In this document: positions 1-6,731 of the stretch, piece by piece
Position numbering within the stretch: the stretch's first letter is position 1
Layout: each line of letters begins with the position of its first letter
Source: Bacteroidales bacterium
GTDB taxonomy: Bacteria; Bacteroidota; Bacteroidia; Bacteroidales; UBA932
DNA length: 9,256 nucleotides
Assembly (NCBI GenBank): GCA_017471085.1
Contig: JAFUWW010000101.1
Coordinates: 1 to 9,256, forward strand
Direction of reading: 5' to 3'
Position numbers and translations under genes: made by a program
The notes under the pieces: generated by a model
Database searches by the model: none
Seen by the model: only the letters and a program-made list of their open reading frames with translations
What the model was told of the DNA's origin: nothing

Positions 1-56
1 TTCCCATGAACGAGGAAGCCATCCGCCTGGGCATGGACATCATCAAGGAGCAGTAA
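1..56 (+). CDS. 3' end of an unidentified gene (partial)
   Basis: An open frame runs in from the left edge and stops at TAA (54-56). The visible C-terminus reads PMNEEAIRLGMDIIKEQ, an amphipathic helix-like end. The pattern of an acidic start followed by EAIRLG and a hydrophobic helix is seen at the C-termini of many fold-type I PLP aminotransferases, but 17 residues are too few to assign a family. The gene converges on the C1 peptidase gene, and the two are separated by the hairpin at 93-128. Real coding is likely because the end fits this convergent arrangement and the codon use matches the neighbours. Confidence 0.6.
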   Translation, partial: PMNEEAIRLGMDIIKEQ

Positions 57-92
57 GTGGAGGCTAACTAGCTGAAACTAAGCATTTAAAAG

Positions 93-128
93 GTAGTCCC
101 TGTGTGTCTGCGGGCACACAGGGACTAC
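93..128 (-). terminator. Intrinsic terminator between convergent genes
   Basis: A perfect 14-bp inverted repeat (93-106 with 115-128) encloses an 8-nt loop. Read on the minus strand, the stem is followed by C, then TTTT, then AAA, giving a short U-tract, so it should end the peptidase transcript 43 nt after its stop codon. On the plus strand the stem is followed by TGTTAG, a poor U-tract, but the hairpin lies 36 nt past the upstream gene and may also serve that transcript or protect its 3' end. The stem and loop are read directly; the termination role is inferred. Confidence 0.8.
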
Positions 129-136
129 TGTTAGTA

Positions 137-151
137 AGCTGATTATCAGCT
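137..151. repeat. 15-bp palindrome in convergent intergenic gap
   Basis: AGCTGAT-T-ATCAGCT is a perfect palindrome with 7-bp arms around one central base. It is flanked by a second pair of complementary tetramers, GTTA (130-133) and TAAC (155-158), separated from the core by 3 nt on each side. It lies between the peptidase stop codon (171) and the terminator hairpin. It could be a second stem of a tandem terminator, an mRNA 3'-end stabiliser or a dimeric protein site. Its position downstream of both genes argues against an operator. Confidence 0.45.
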
Positions 152-170
152 ATATAACCTCCATCAGAAG

Positions 171-1562
171 TTACTCTTCCGGGGCGAACATCGGGTCCCA
201 GGCGGGGAGCAGGATGGGTTTCTGGTTCATCTGGGCCATGACATCGGCCGGGACATACTTTTTCTCCACCACCAGGCGGAACATGTATTCGTTGAACCAC
301 TCATCCGTCATGATGATGTTGCCTTTGTAGCCGCTGGCGGCGCCCCAGCTGTTTTCCACCATCCATTTCACGGGTTTGCCGCCCTTCAGGTCGACGGCGA
401 TGAGGGTCATGGCGTGGGTGGAGCCGCTGGCATGAGTGAGGATGCGCTCCTTCTTGTCCATCCCGAAGGTGACGCCCATCAGGGAGCCGTAGTCGAAGTT
501 GTTGAGGTCGGCCACGCCCTTCTGGCGGTCCAGGAACTTGTTCACGTCGCAGGAGAAGTACAGGGCGGTGTTGTCCTTGATGGAGGCGACGGCCATCTCC
601 TTGATCTTCTCGATGGGGAGATTCAGGTACACCCAGTTCTGGCCGTCGTACACGTGGCGGTCGTACTCGATTTCATAGACCTTTCCGTACTCGACGGCCG
701 GGTTGTTCATCACCATGATGTAGTTGTTCTCCAGATCCTGGCCGATGAATTCCTGGTAGAAGCCCTTGGGGGTGTAGGTCTTTTCACTCACGAACTCGCC
801 CTTGGAGTTGTAGCGGGCCCAGGTGAACTCGGTGGGAGGCACGCCCAGGCAAAGGGCCAGCATCCGGTACACTTCCTTGAGCATGGACACCTTCATGGCC
901 TGACAATCCCTGGCCTTGGCCTCACGCAGGCGGAGGGCGTCTTCGCGGAGTTTGGTCTTGATCTGGGTGGCCATCTGGGAAGTGCTGTTGGCGGCAAGGG
1001 TTTCCGGCATGGCGTCGGAGGGCACCACGCCGTATTTCATCACCAGGTTGGAGACGCCGGTGAACTGGCCTCCGTCGCTGAGCGGGTTGGAGAGCAGCCA
1101 GTCTACCTTGCGGTCTTCAATGGGAAGATCTTTTGTGTCGATGATTCCCTGCAGGAACAGATTGGCCTTCTCCAGCTGGTCGTAGAAAAAGAGGTAGTTC
1201 TGGGAGAAGGTGAAAGCGCCCAGGTCGTGCTTCTCTATCATTTTTGCACGCAGCACGTTGAGGCCGGTGAACAGCCAGCAGCGGCCGGAGGATTTCTGGT
1301 CCGTGCGGCCCTTGGTGACCACCTCGTCGCTGAAGTGTGTGTCAATCATGGCCAGGTTGTCGGCCGATGCCGCCAGCACGTTGATCTGGGTGCTGTTGAG
1401 GGCGTTCCGGAGCGCCTTGTCGGCCGCCGTGCCTTCATAGGCAGTGTTCAGTTCCCGGAGCAGGTCGGCCGAGATGCCGCCCTTGGGGTCTCCGGCGGGT
1501 TTCTGGGCAAAAACAGACATGGACACAAGCAGCGAGGCTGCCAGAAGAAGGGTCTTTTTCAT
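171..1562 (-). CDS. pepC: Exported C1B cysteine peptidase (bleomycin hydrolase / aminopeptidase C family)
   Basis: The 463-residue product is a papain-fold thiol aminopeptidase of the bleomycin hydrolase/PepC family, which removes N-terminal residues from peptides. Catalytic residues are visible: Gln89 and Cys95 in QKSSGRCWLF, His383 in THAM and Asn404 in VENSWG. The C-terminus ends in LPAWDPM, the family's conserved tail, which in characterised members sits at the active-site cleft and limits cleavage to aminopeptidase activity. The length suits the family (about 440-470). The N-terminus (MKKT, a hydrophobic stretch, then SVFAQ) is a Sec signal peptide with likely cleavage after Ala19. The classic family members are cytosolic, so a periplasmic peptide-scavenging role is inferred. 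The gene stands alone on the minus strand with its own TAACTTTG promoter box 23 nt upstream of the ATG. The family call is firm; the symbol and exact specificity are not proven. Confidence 0.93.
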   Translation of the reverse strand: MKKTLLLAASLLVSMSVFAQKPAGDPKGGISADLLRELNTAYEGTAADKALRNALNSTQINVLAASADNLAMIDTHFSDEVVTKGRTDQKSSGRCWLFTGLNVLRAKMIEKHDLGAFTFSQNYLFFYDQLEKANLFLQGIIDTKDLPIEDRKVDWLLSNPLSDGGQFTGVSNLVMKYGVVPSDAMPETLAANSTSQMATQIKTKLREDALRLREAKARDCQAMKVSMLKEVYRMLALCLGVPPTEFTWARYNSKGEFVSEKTYTPKGFYQEFIGQDLENNYIMVMNNPAVEYGKVYEIEYDRHVYDGQNWVYLNLPIEKIKEMAVASIKDNTALYFSCDVNKFLDRQKGVADLNNFDYGSLMGVTFGMDKKERILTHASGSTHAMTLIAVDLKGGKPVKWMVENSWGAASGYKGNIIMTDEWFNEYMFRLVVEKKYVPADVMAQMNQKPILLPAWDPMFAPEE

Positions 1563-1585
1563 AAAGCAGGTCGATTTGATTTCCC

Positions 1586-1593
1586 CAAAGTTA
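1586..1593 (-). promoter_or_regulatory. Bacteroidota -7 promoter box for the C1 peptidase gene
   Basis: CAAAGTTA on the plus strand reads TAACTTTG on the minus strand, a full match to TAnnTTTG. It ends 23 nt before the peptidase ATG, implying a leader of roughly 15-18 nt. No clean TTTG -33 element is seen at the usual 19-21 nt spacing; that position falls on the opposing promoter's -7 box. Confidence 0.6.
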
Positions 1594-1613
1594 CGAAATA
1601 AAAAATTAATTCG

Positions 1614-1621
1614 TACTTTTG
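1614..1621 (+). promoter_or_regulatory. Bacteroidota -7 promoter box for the beta-helix/TMEM43 operon
   Basis: TACTTTTG is a full match to TAnnTTTG, 22 nt before the ATG at 1644 in an AT-rich gap. A convincing -33 TTTG is missing at the expected distance. The box lies 20 bp from the oppositely oriented box at 1586-1593, so the two promoters share upstream DNA. Confidence 0.65.
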
Positions 1622-1643
1622 TGTACAGGCAAACAGTCTGCTT

Positions 1644-3092
1644 ATGAAAAAAATGCTATCATCGCTGGTTCTTCTGCTGGCAGGACTGACCCTCCTGACG
1701 GCTCAGAACATCACTTCCGGCAGCAAATGGTTCGACGGCCACGTGCTGTATACGGCTTCCGTAAAAGGGAACCTGGTAATCATGGACGGCATTTCCGGCG
1801 CCGGTGAACCCTGGACCTTTGTCCTGGAAAAAACCTATCTTGACGGAGAATACACCCTGCACGACGACACCCCTGCCGATTTCCTGGAAGAATACAACCT
1901 GGACTATGGCCTCCCCGTCAACTACATCCGCAGCGACGGCATGAAGTTCCTGGCCTTCTACGACGATTCCGGCTACTTGATGCAGACCATGACCATGACT
2001 CCGGACACCTTGGAAGACTGTCTGGGCCAGCAGGATTTCGCCTACGACCAGCCGGTAAACGAAATGCTGGACGCCTTTCTGTTCAACGTCTCCTATCTGC
2101 GCTTTTTCGAGCGGGAAGACCTCCTGTACATGAAAGAAAGGCTGGAATCCATTGAAAAACCGGACATCATCGCCTCCTTCAACACCTCCCTCGTGAATTC
2201 CTGGCTGCGCTTCATGGACACGGAGGAAGACGACCGCCCCGTGTATCTTGTGAGCACGGCGGGGGAGTTTTTCGACGCGCTGGGCAACGACCGCATCGTA
2301 GAACTGGCCGAAGGCTTCTCCCTGAACCTTACCCCTTATCTGAGGGACAGGAGCTTCTGCACGCAGCACGGAATCACCTGCGTCCCGGAAGGCGAAGCCT
2401 ATGCCGCCAAAGGCCTGGTTGCAGAAGAAGTCTATGACGGCCCGCAGCTGGTGCTCAACGGCTTCAGCGGCCTCATCATCCGGGGTCAGAGACACAACGA
2501 ACTCATCGCCGAGCCCCGCTACGCCTTCGTGGTCAAATTCCTCGACTGCGAGTTCTCGACCATCAAGAACCTGACCCTGGGACACACGGAAGATGGCCGG
2601 TGCGAAGGCGGCGTCATCGGCCTGGAACAGACCCTGGGCATCAATATCCTCGACTGCGACCTGTATGGCTGCGGCACGTACGGCATTGAGATGAACAACT
2701 GCAACGGCGTTTTTGTGGAGCGGACGGTCATCCGCGACTGCTCCTACGGCGCCCTGCTGATGGACGATGCCCACAGCGTCACTTTCGAGACCTGCGATTT
2801 CGTGCGGAACCGGGAATACGGCATCGTGGAAGTGCACGAAAACTGCGAGTTCGTCCTCTTCAACAACTGCCGGTTCGCCCAGAACAGGGGCTTCCTGTTC
2901 TCCAGCGGGATGACCATCGGCGTCCACTATTCCGAAATCCATCACCTGGGAGACCTCGGAGACGATTTCGGCGTCAGCTATGTGGAGACCCGATTCTTTG
3001 ACGATGACGAGTTCCTCTCCAGCCGCGGCATCGGCCCGGACAGGGGAGAACTGGTTCCCATGGAAATAGCTTCAGAATTACCAATCCAATAA
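1644..3092 (+). CDS. Secreted right-handed parallel beta-helix protein
   Basis: The 482-residue product begins with a Sec signal peptide (MKKML, hydrophobic core, LLTAQ; likely cleavage after Ala20), so it is exported. Residues 21 to about 250 form an acidic, aromatic-rich region that I cannot assign to a family. From about 266 to 435 the chain shows 22-24-residue rungs with regularly spaced hydrophobic, Asn and Cys positions (for example ILDCDLYGCGTYGIEM, VFVERTVIRDCSYGALLM, VTFETCDFVRNREYGIVEV, VLFNNCRFAQNRG). This is the pattern of a right-handed parallel beta-helix as in pectate-lyase-like folds. No catalytic set typical of polysaccharide lyases is evident, so a binding or structural role is as likely as an enzymatic one. 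The final 45 residues are acidic. The TMEM43-family gene follows after 4 bp, so the two are almost certainly cotranscribed. The fold call is good; the function is unknown. Confidence 0.85.
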   Translation: MKKMLSSLVLLLAGLTLLTAQNITSGSKWFDGHVLYTASVKGNLVIMDGISGAGEPWTFVLEKTYLDGEYTLHDDTPADFLEEYNLDYGLPVNYIRSDGMKFLAFYDDSGYLMQTMTMTPDTLEDCLGQQDFAYDQPVNEMLDAFLFNVSYLRFFEREDLLYMKERLESIEKPDIIASFNTSLVNSWLRFMDTEEDDRPVYLVSTAGEFFDALGNDRIVELAEGFSLNLTPYLRDRSFCTQHGITCVPEGEAYAAKGLVAEEVYDGPQLVLNGFSGLIIRGQRHNELIAEPRYAFVVKFLDCEFSTIKNLTLGHTEDGRCEGGVIGLEQTLGINILDCDLYGCGTYGIEMNNCNGVFVERTVIRDCSYGALLMDDAHSVTFETCDFVRNREYGIVEVHENCEFVLFNNCRFAQNRGFLFSSGMTIGVHYSEIHHLGDLGDDFGVSYVETRFFDDDEFLSSRGIGPDRGELVPMEIASELPIQ

Positions 3093-3096
3093 TATT

Positions 3097-4242
3097 ATGG
3101 CTTACACAGAAACAACCCGGACCAGCTATGGAAAACGCCTCGGGAACTCCCTGGGCGGCATTGTAACCGGTCTCCTGCTCTTCGTCGTGGGTACCGTCCT
3201 CATCTGGTATAACGAAGGCCGCGCCGTCAAGACGGACAAACTCCTGAAAGAAGCGCAGGGCCAGGTAGTGGAAATGCCCGACATCTCCACCGCAGACCCG
3301 TCCTTCGAAGGCAAGCTCATCCACGCGACAGGCCTTGCGACCACCACGGATTCCCTGTCGGATTCCCAGTTCAAGGTAGGCGCCAGGGCCATCGCCCTCC
3401 GTCGCGCGGTCGAGTACTATCAGTGGGTGGAGAGTTCCGAATCCACCAGCAAAGACAAGTTCGGCGGTGCGGAAGAAACCACTACCACCTACACGTACGA
3501 CCTGCAGTGGGTCAGTTCTCCCATCTCTTCCAAGGAGTTCCACGACCCCGACTACCGCAATGAGAACACCGTGAAGCAGCAGGTGGAGGCATACACCAAA
3601 TATGCCCAGAACGTCCGCTTCGGTGCCTATCGGCTCAATTCCGACCAGATCCGCTCCATGAGCGGCTCCGTTCCGGTAGAGGTGGACGACAGCACCCACA
3701 CCAATGTGATCTACATCGGCGAAGACCCGTCCAGGCCCGACGTGGGCGATGTCCGGATCACCTTCACCAAGGTGATGCCCGGCGAGGTGAGCATCGTGGC
3801 CGCCGTCTCCGGCGACACGTTCGCTCCCTACCAGGCCAAGTCCGGAAAAACCTTCTCGGCCCTCAGGATGGGCAATGTGCCGCAGGAGCAGATCTTCGAG
3901 AGCGAACATGCAACCAACAAGATGATCCTCTGGCTGCTCCGCATCGTGGGCTTCTTCCTGATTCTGGCCGGTCTGCGCAACATCTTCAGCATCCTGGAGA
4001 CCCTCCTGAAGGTGATTCCGTTCCTGTCCCGTATCGTGGGCTGGGGCATCAGCGTGGTCTGCGGTGTCGTAGCCTTCGCCTGGACCCTGGTGGTGGCGGC
4101 CCTGGCCTGGATTGCCTATCGGCCCGTCGTCGCCATCGTCCTGCTGGTGATTGCGGCGGCGGTCATCTGGTACTTCTCCACGCACGGCAAGAAGAACGCG
4201 CCCGAACCGCCGGCAACGCCCCAGGCTCCCGCCGGAGCCTGA
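3097..4242 (+). CDS. TMEM43/LUMA-family membrane protein
   Basis: The 381-residue product matches the TMEM43 (LUMA, DUF1625) family. TM1 is at about residues 18-38 and is followed directly by NEGRAV, a family hallmark. A large extracytoplasmic domain spans about 45-270 and contains YYQWVE (107-112) and TYTYDLQW (131-138), also typical of the family. Three further hydrophobic segments lie at about 276-297, 312-341 and 343-364. A Lys/Pro/Ala-rich tail ends the protein. In animals TMEM43 is an inner nuclear membrane/ER protein; bacterial homologues exist but I know of no established bacterial function. The gene follows the beta-helix gene by 4 bp and is closed by a terminator at 4272-4314, so the pair form one transcription unit. 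The large domain faces the same compartment to which its partner is exported, if TM1 is inserted N-in; that topology is inferred. Confidence 0.88.
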   Translation: MAYTETTRTSYGKRLGNSLGGIVTGLLLFVVGTVLIWYNEGRAVKTDKLLKEAQGQVVEMPDISTADPSFEGKLIHATGLATTTDSLSDSQFKVGARAIALRRAVEYYQWVESSESTSKDKFGGAEETTTTYTYDLQWVSSPISSKEFHDPDYRNENTVKQQVEAYTKYAQNVRFGAYRLNSDQIRSMSGSVPVEVDDSTHTNVIYIGEDPSRPDVGDVRITFTKVMPGEVSIVAAVSGDTFAPYQAKSGKTFSALRMGNVPQEQIFESEHATNKMILWLLRIVGFFLILAGLRNIFSILETLLKVIPFLSRIVGWGISVVCGVVAFAWTLVVAALAWIAYRPVVAIVLLVIAAAVIWYFSTHGKKNAPEPPATPQAPAGA

Positions 4243-4271
4243 CGGTTTTGGGAGACGTACGACATGAATTC

Positions 4272-4314
4272 ATGGGAGAGGTCCGCCACCTGAAATGGCA
4301 CCTCTCCCATTTTT
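4272..4314 (+). terminator. Intrinsic terminator of the beta-helix/TMEM43 operon
   Basis: An 11-bp perfect stem (4272-4282 with 4300-4310) continues after a 2-nt bulge into a 4-bp inner stem (GCCA 4285-4288 with TGGC 4296-4299), closing a 7-nt loop. A TTTTT run at 4310-4314 follows immediately. It starts 30 nt after the TMEM43-family stop codon and lies upstream of the dacB promoter box, so it separates the two transcription units. Confidence 0.85.
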
Positions 4315-4350
4315 CCGCCCTGTGTGGCACTATTTGTGCGGAAAAAGGTG

Positions 4351-4358
4351 TACTTTTA
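4351..4358 (+). promoter_or_regulatory. Probable -7 promoter box for dacB
   Basis: TACTTTTA differs from TAnnTTTG only at the last base. It sits just after the terminator and only 6 nt before the ATG at 4365, so transcription would start at or very near the start codon. A TTTG at 4333-4336 is spaced 14 nt from the box, shorter than the usual 19-21, so it is a doubtful -33 element. Confidence 0.45.
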
Positions 4359-4364
4359 CCGAAT

Positions 4365-5834
4365 ATGAGAAAATTACTGACGACAGGGGCGCTTATCCTG
4401 GCCATCACGGCCGCAGCCCAGACCCCGGCACAGAAATACGCAGAAAGACAGGCCGTCTCCGGACCGCTGAAAGGCGCCGTCTGGGGCTTCCAGGCCAAAG
4501 ATGCGGCGGGAAACATCCTGGCGGAGTACAATCCCGGCCAGCGGATGGTCCCGGCTTCCAACATGAAACTCATCACCACGGGAACCGCCCTCCATGCCTT
4601 CGGCGGCGACTACCGCTATCAGACGGAACTCGGCTACACCGGCAACATCCGGGCCGACGGTACCCTGGAAGGGGATGTCTACATTGTCGGCGGCGGAGAC
4701 CCCACCCTGGGAGCGAAAGATTCCATCGCCCTGAAGCCCGACGCCCTGTTCTGGAAGTGGAAGAGCTTGCTCAAGGAAGCCGGCATTTCCCGGATCGACG
4801 GCCGCATCATCGGCGACGGAAGGGCCTACGAAGGCAATCTGGAGCAGCAGTCGTGGTCGTATGACGATACCGGAACCTATTACGGCACAGGCGGCAACGC
4901 CCTCTGCTTCTATGGCAATGCCATCGACCTGCAAGTGAAGGCCGCCGGGGAGGGAAATCCCGTGAAAGCCATGCAGGCCTACCCGGAAACACCCTGGATG
5001 CACTTCACCAATTACGGATTCACCGGTCCCTCGGGCACGGGCAACAGCCTGTATCTGTACACCACGGACCTGGCCCCCTACTCCGAACTTCGGGGGTCTT
5101 TCGCCGCGGACCGCCCTGCCAAGACGGAGCACTTCGCCAACAAATTCGGCGCCCTCACCTGCGCCTATTATTTCTGGAAAAACCTCCGCGCAACGGGCTG
5201 GGAAGTAACCGGAGGCTATGCCGATACAGACCGCAGCGGCTACATCCGCGACGGGGAGAGTTTCGTGGCGCAGGAGCCCGCCGGAACGCCGGAAATCATC
5301 GGCCGCACCGAATCGCCCTCCCTGCGGCAGATCGCCCGTGAAACCAATGTCCGCAGCGACAACTTCTATGCGGAGATGATGCTCAGGTCGATGGGAGAAG
5401 CCGCCTCTGCCCAGGCTGTCTACGACAGCTGCTATGTGGCTGAGGCCGAGGTGCTGAGGGGGCTGGGAATGGATCCGGAAGCCGTCCTCGTCAAAGACGG
5501 CAGCGGATTGTCCCGGCAGAACCAGGTGTCGCCGGAATGGATGGTTTCCTATCTGCAGGCCCTGCAGGAGAGCCCTGCCTTCGAGGACTTCCTTTCTTCG
5601 CTGCCCACACCGGGCGAAGGCACGCTGACCGGCATGCTGGGCAACGTGCAGAACCGGGACCGCATCCGCATGAAGAGCGGTTCCATGGAAGGCGTCCTGT
5701 GCTATTCCGGCTATATCCTGGACGAGGCGGGAAAACCCTCCGTCACCTTCTCCATCCTCACCAACAACGCCCTTTCCACCCAGGCGCAGGTGCGTACGGT
5801 GCTGTCCCGCCTGATTGCGCTGCTGATGGAATAG
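4365..5834 (+). CDS. dacB: D-alanyl-D-alanine carboxypeptidase/endopeptidase, PBP4 type (peptidase S13)
   Basis: This periplasmic serine enzyme removes the terminal D-Ala from peptidoglycan stem peptides and can cut D-Ala-meso-DAP cross-links. The 489-residue product shows the full penicillin-binding set: SNMK (SxxK, nucleophile Ser65, Lys68), SDN (SxN, 331-333) and KSG (437-439, the KTG box with Ser for Thr). Two further PBP4-type signatures are GGGDPTL (109-115) and DGSGLSRQN (378-386). Residues 1-18 form a Sec signal peptide ending AAAQ. I chose the ATG at 4365 because it places the signal peptide at the N-terminus. An in-frame TTG at 4248 would add 39 residues, bury the signal and read through the terminator at 4272-4314. 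Length and motif spacing suit the S13 family. The surA-like lipoprotein gene begins 27 bp downstream, so partial cotranscription is possible. Confidence 0.95.
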   Translation: MRKLLTTGALILAITAAAQTPAQKYAERQAVSGPLKGAVWGFQAKDAAGNILAEYNPGQRMVPASNMKLITTGTALHAFGGDYRYQTELGYTGNIRADGTLEGDVYIVGGGDPTLGAKDSIALKPDALFWKWKSLLKEAGISRIDGRIIGDGRAYEGNLEQQSWSYDDTGTYYGTGGNALCFYGNAIDLQVKAAGEGNPVKAMQAYPETPWMHFTNYGFTGPSGTGNSLYLYTTDLAPYSELRGSFAADRPAKTEHFANKFGALTCAYYFWKNLRATGWEVTGGYADTDRSGYIRDGESFVAQEPAGTPEIIGRTESPSLRQIARETNVRSDNFYAEMMLRSMGEAASAQAVYDSCYVAEAEVLRGLGMDPEAVLVKDGSGLSRQNQVSPEWMVSYLQALQESPAFEDFLSSLPTPGEGTLTGMLGNVQNRDRIRMKSGSMEGVLCYSGYILDEAGKPSVTFSILTNNALSTQAQVRTVLSRLIALLME

Positions 5835-5844
5835 GATTTTTTAC

Positions 5845-5852
5845 TATCTTTG
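5845..5852 (+). promoter_or_regulatory. -7 promoter box for the foldase/OstA operon
   Basis: TATCTTTG is a full match to TAnnTTTG in the short AT-rich gap after dacB. It ends 9 nt before the ATG at 5862, implying a very short leader or a leaderless mRNA. No good -33 TTTG is seen at 19-21 nt; that region still lies in dacB coding sequence. Confidence 0.6.
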
Positions 5853-5861
5853 TAGGTTAAT

Positions 5862-6728
5862 ATGAAAAAATGGATTCTCATCGGTCTGGCTGCGCTCACG
5901 GTCCTGTCCTGTAAGATGGTGGACCACCTGGGCGACACCGCCACGGAACTCTTCCGCGGCGAGGTCGTTGCGCGCGTAGGCGATCACCGCCTCCACCGGA
6001 CGGAGCTGGAGAGCTACATCCCCGCGGGCGTATCGTCCGAAGACAGCGCCGGCCTGGCCCGCCAGTACATCCGCGCCTGGGCGGAAGACCTGCTGCTGCT
6101 GGACATGGCCGACGAGCAGCTTTCCAAGGAAGAGAAGGATGTCACCCAGGAGCTGGAGTCGTACCGCCGCGCCCTCCTGAAATACCGCTACGAGCAGCTG
6201 TACATCAACCAGCGGCTGGACACCCTGGTCACCGATGAGGAAATCGATGCCTACTACAAGGCCAATCCGGACAAGTTCGTGCTGGAGCGCCCCGTCGTGA
6301 AGGCCCGTTACATGATTATCCCGGCCGATTCGCACAGCCTCCGCAACCTGCGCCGCAAGATGTCCTCGGACGATTCGGCTGAAGTGATGGAAGCCGAAAA
6401 CCTGGCCCTCACCGCCACCATCAAGTACGCCGACCAGTCCGACACCTGGATGGACGCCATCACCCTCGCCCAGGAGCTTGGCACCGATTACCGCTCCCTC
6501 GTGGGCGCCATCAAGAACCAGTTTGCAGAGATTCCGGACGAATCCGGGAACCTCCGCATCGCCTATATAGCGGACATCGTCCAGGCAGGAAAAACCGCTC
6601 CGCTGGAGTATTGTTCGGAGCGTATCCGGGACATCATCCTGAATACGCGCAAGCACAATCTCACCCTCGGCCTGGAGCAGGACCTGCTGGAAGATGCCAC
6701 CAGAAACAACAAATTTGTAATTTACTAG
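5862..6728 (+). CDS. SurA-like periplasmic foldase lipoprotein (parvulin-related)
   Basis: The 288-residue product starts with a lipoprotein signal (MKKW, hydrophobic core, lipobox VLSC with Cys17), so it should be a lipid-anchored envelope protein. Residues 34-120 resemble the SurA N-terminal chaperone domain (VARVGDHRLHRTELESYI, then charged helices). VTDEEIDAYYKANPDKF (123-139) followed by VKARYMII is the usual lead-in to a parvulin domain. The rest lacks the parvulin signature (SED..S...GG.LG and GFHII), so isomerase activity is doubtful and a pure chaperone role is more likely. The C-terminus (APLEYCSERIRDIIL to the end) matches the helical end of Bacteroidota parvulin-like proteins as I know them. 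The next gene, a full SurA-type parvulin, starts 3 bp after the stop. Automated annotation would probably call it a peptidyl-prolyl isomerase; I would call it SurA-like. Confidence 0.82.
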   Translation: MKKWILIGLAALTVLSCKMVDHLGDTATELFRGEVVARVGDHRLHRTELESYIPAGVSSEDSAGLARQYIRAWAEDLLLLDMADEQLSKEEKDVTQELESYRRALLKYRYEQLYINQRLDTLVTDEEIDAYYKANPDKFVLERPVVKARYMIIPADSHSLRNLRRKMSSDDSAEVMEAENLALTATIKYADQSDTWMDAITLAQELGTDYRSLVGAIKNQFAEIPDESGNLRIAYIADIVQAGKTAPLEYCSERIRDIILNTRKHNLTLGLEQDLLEDATRNNKFVIY

Positions 6729-6731
6729 AAC

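Noticed and set aside
414..1601. Long open frame (395 codons) on the + strand opposite the C1 peptidase
   Set aside because: It is antisense to a gene with full catalytic motifs. Its translation is rich in Val, His, Gly and Leu with no domain pattern, as expected from the mirror of GC-biased codons.
2974..4185. Long open frame (403 codons) on the - strand opposite the TMEM43-family gene
   Set aside because: Its composition is Gly/His/Asp/Arg-rich without motifs, and it overlaps a well-supported gene along its whole length. Similar antisense frames at 1659-2945, 4374-5132, 5844-6656, 6855-7931 and 8036-8944 were rejected for the same reason.
4263..4274. CATGAATTCATG palindrome as an operator for dacB
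   Set aside because: It lies upstream of and overlaps the terminator of the previous operon, about 80 nt from the dacB promoter box. Only a 12-bp chance-level palindrome is seen.
4248..4364. N-terminal extension of dacB from an upstream TTG
   Set aside because: The extension would read through an intrinsic terminator and bury the signal peptide 39 residues inside the protein. The ATG at 4365 gives a normal exported PBP4.
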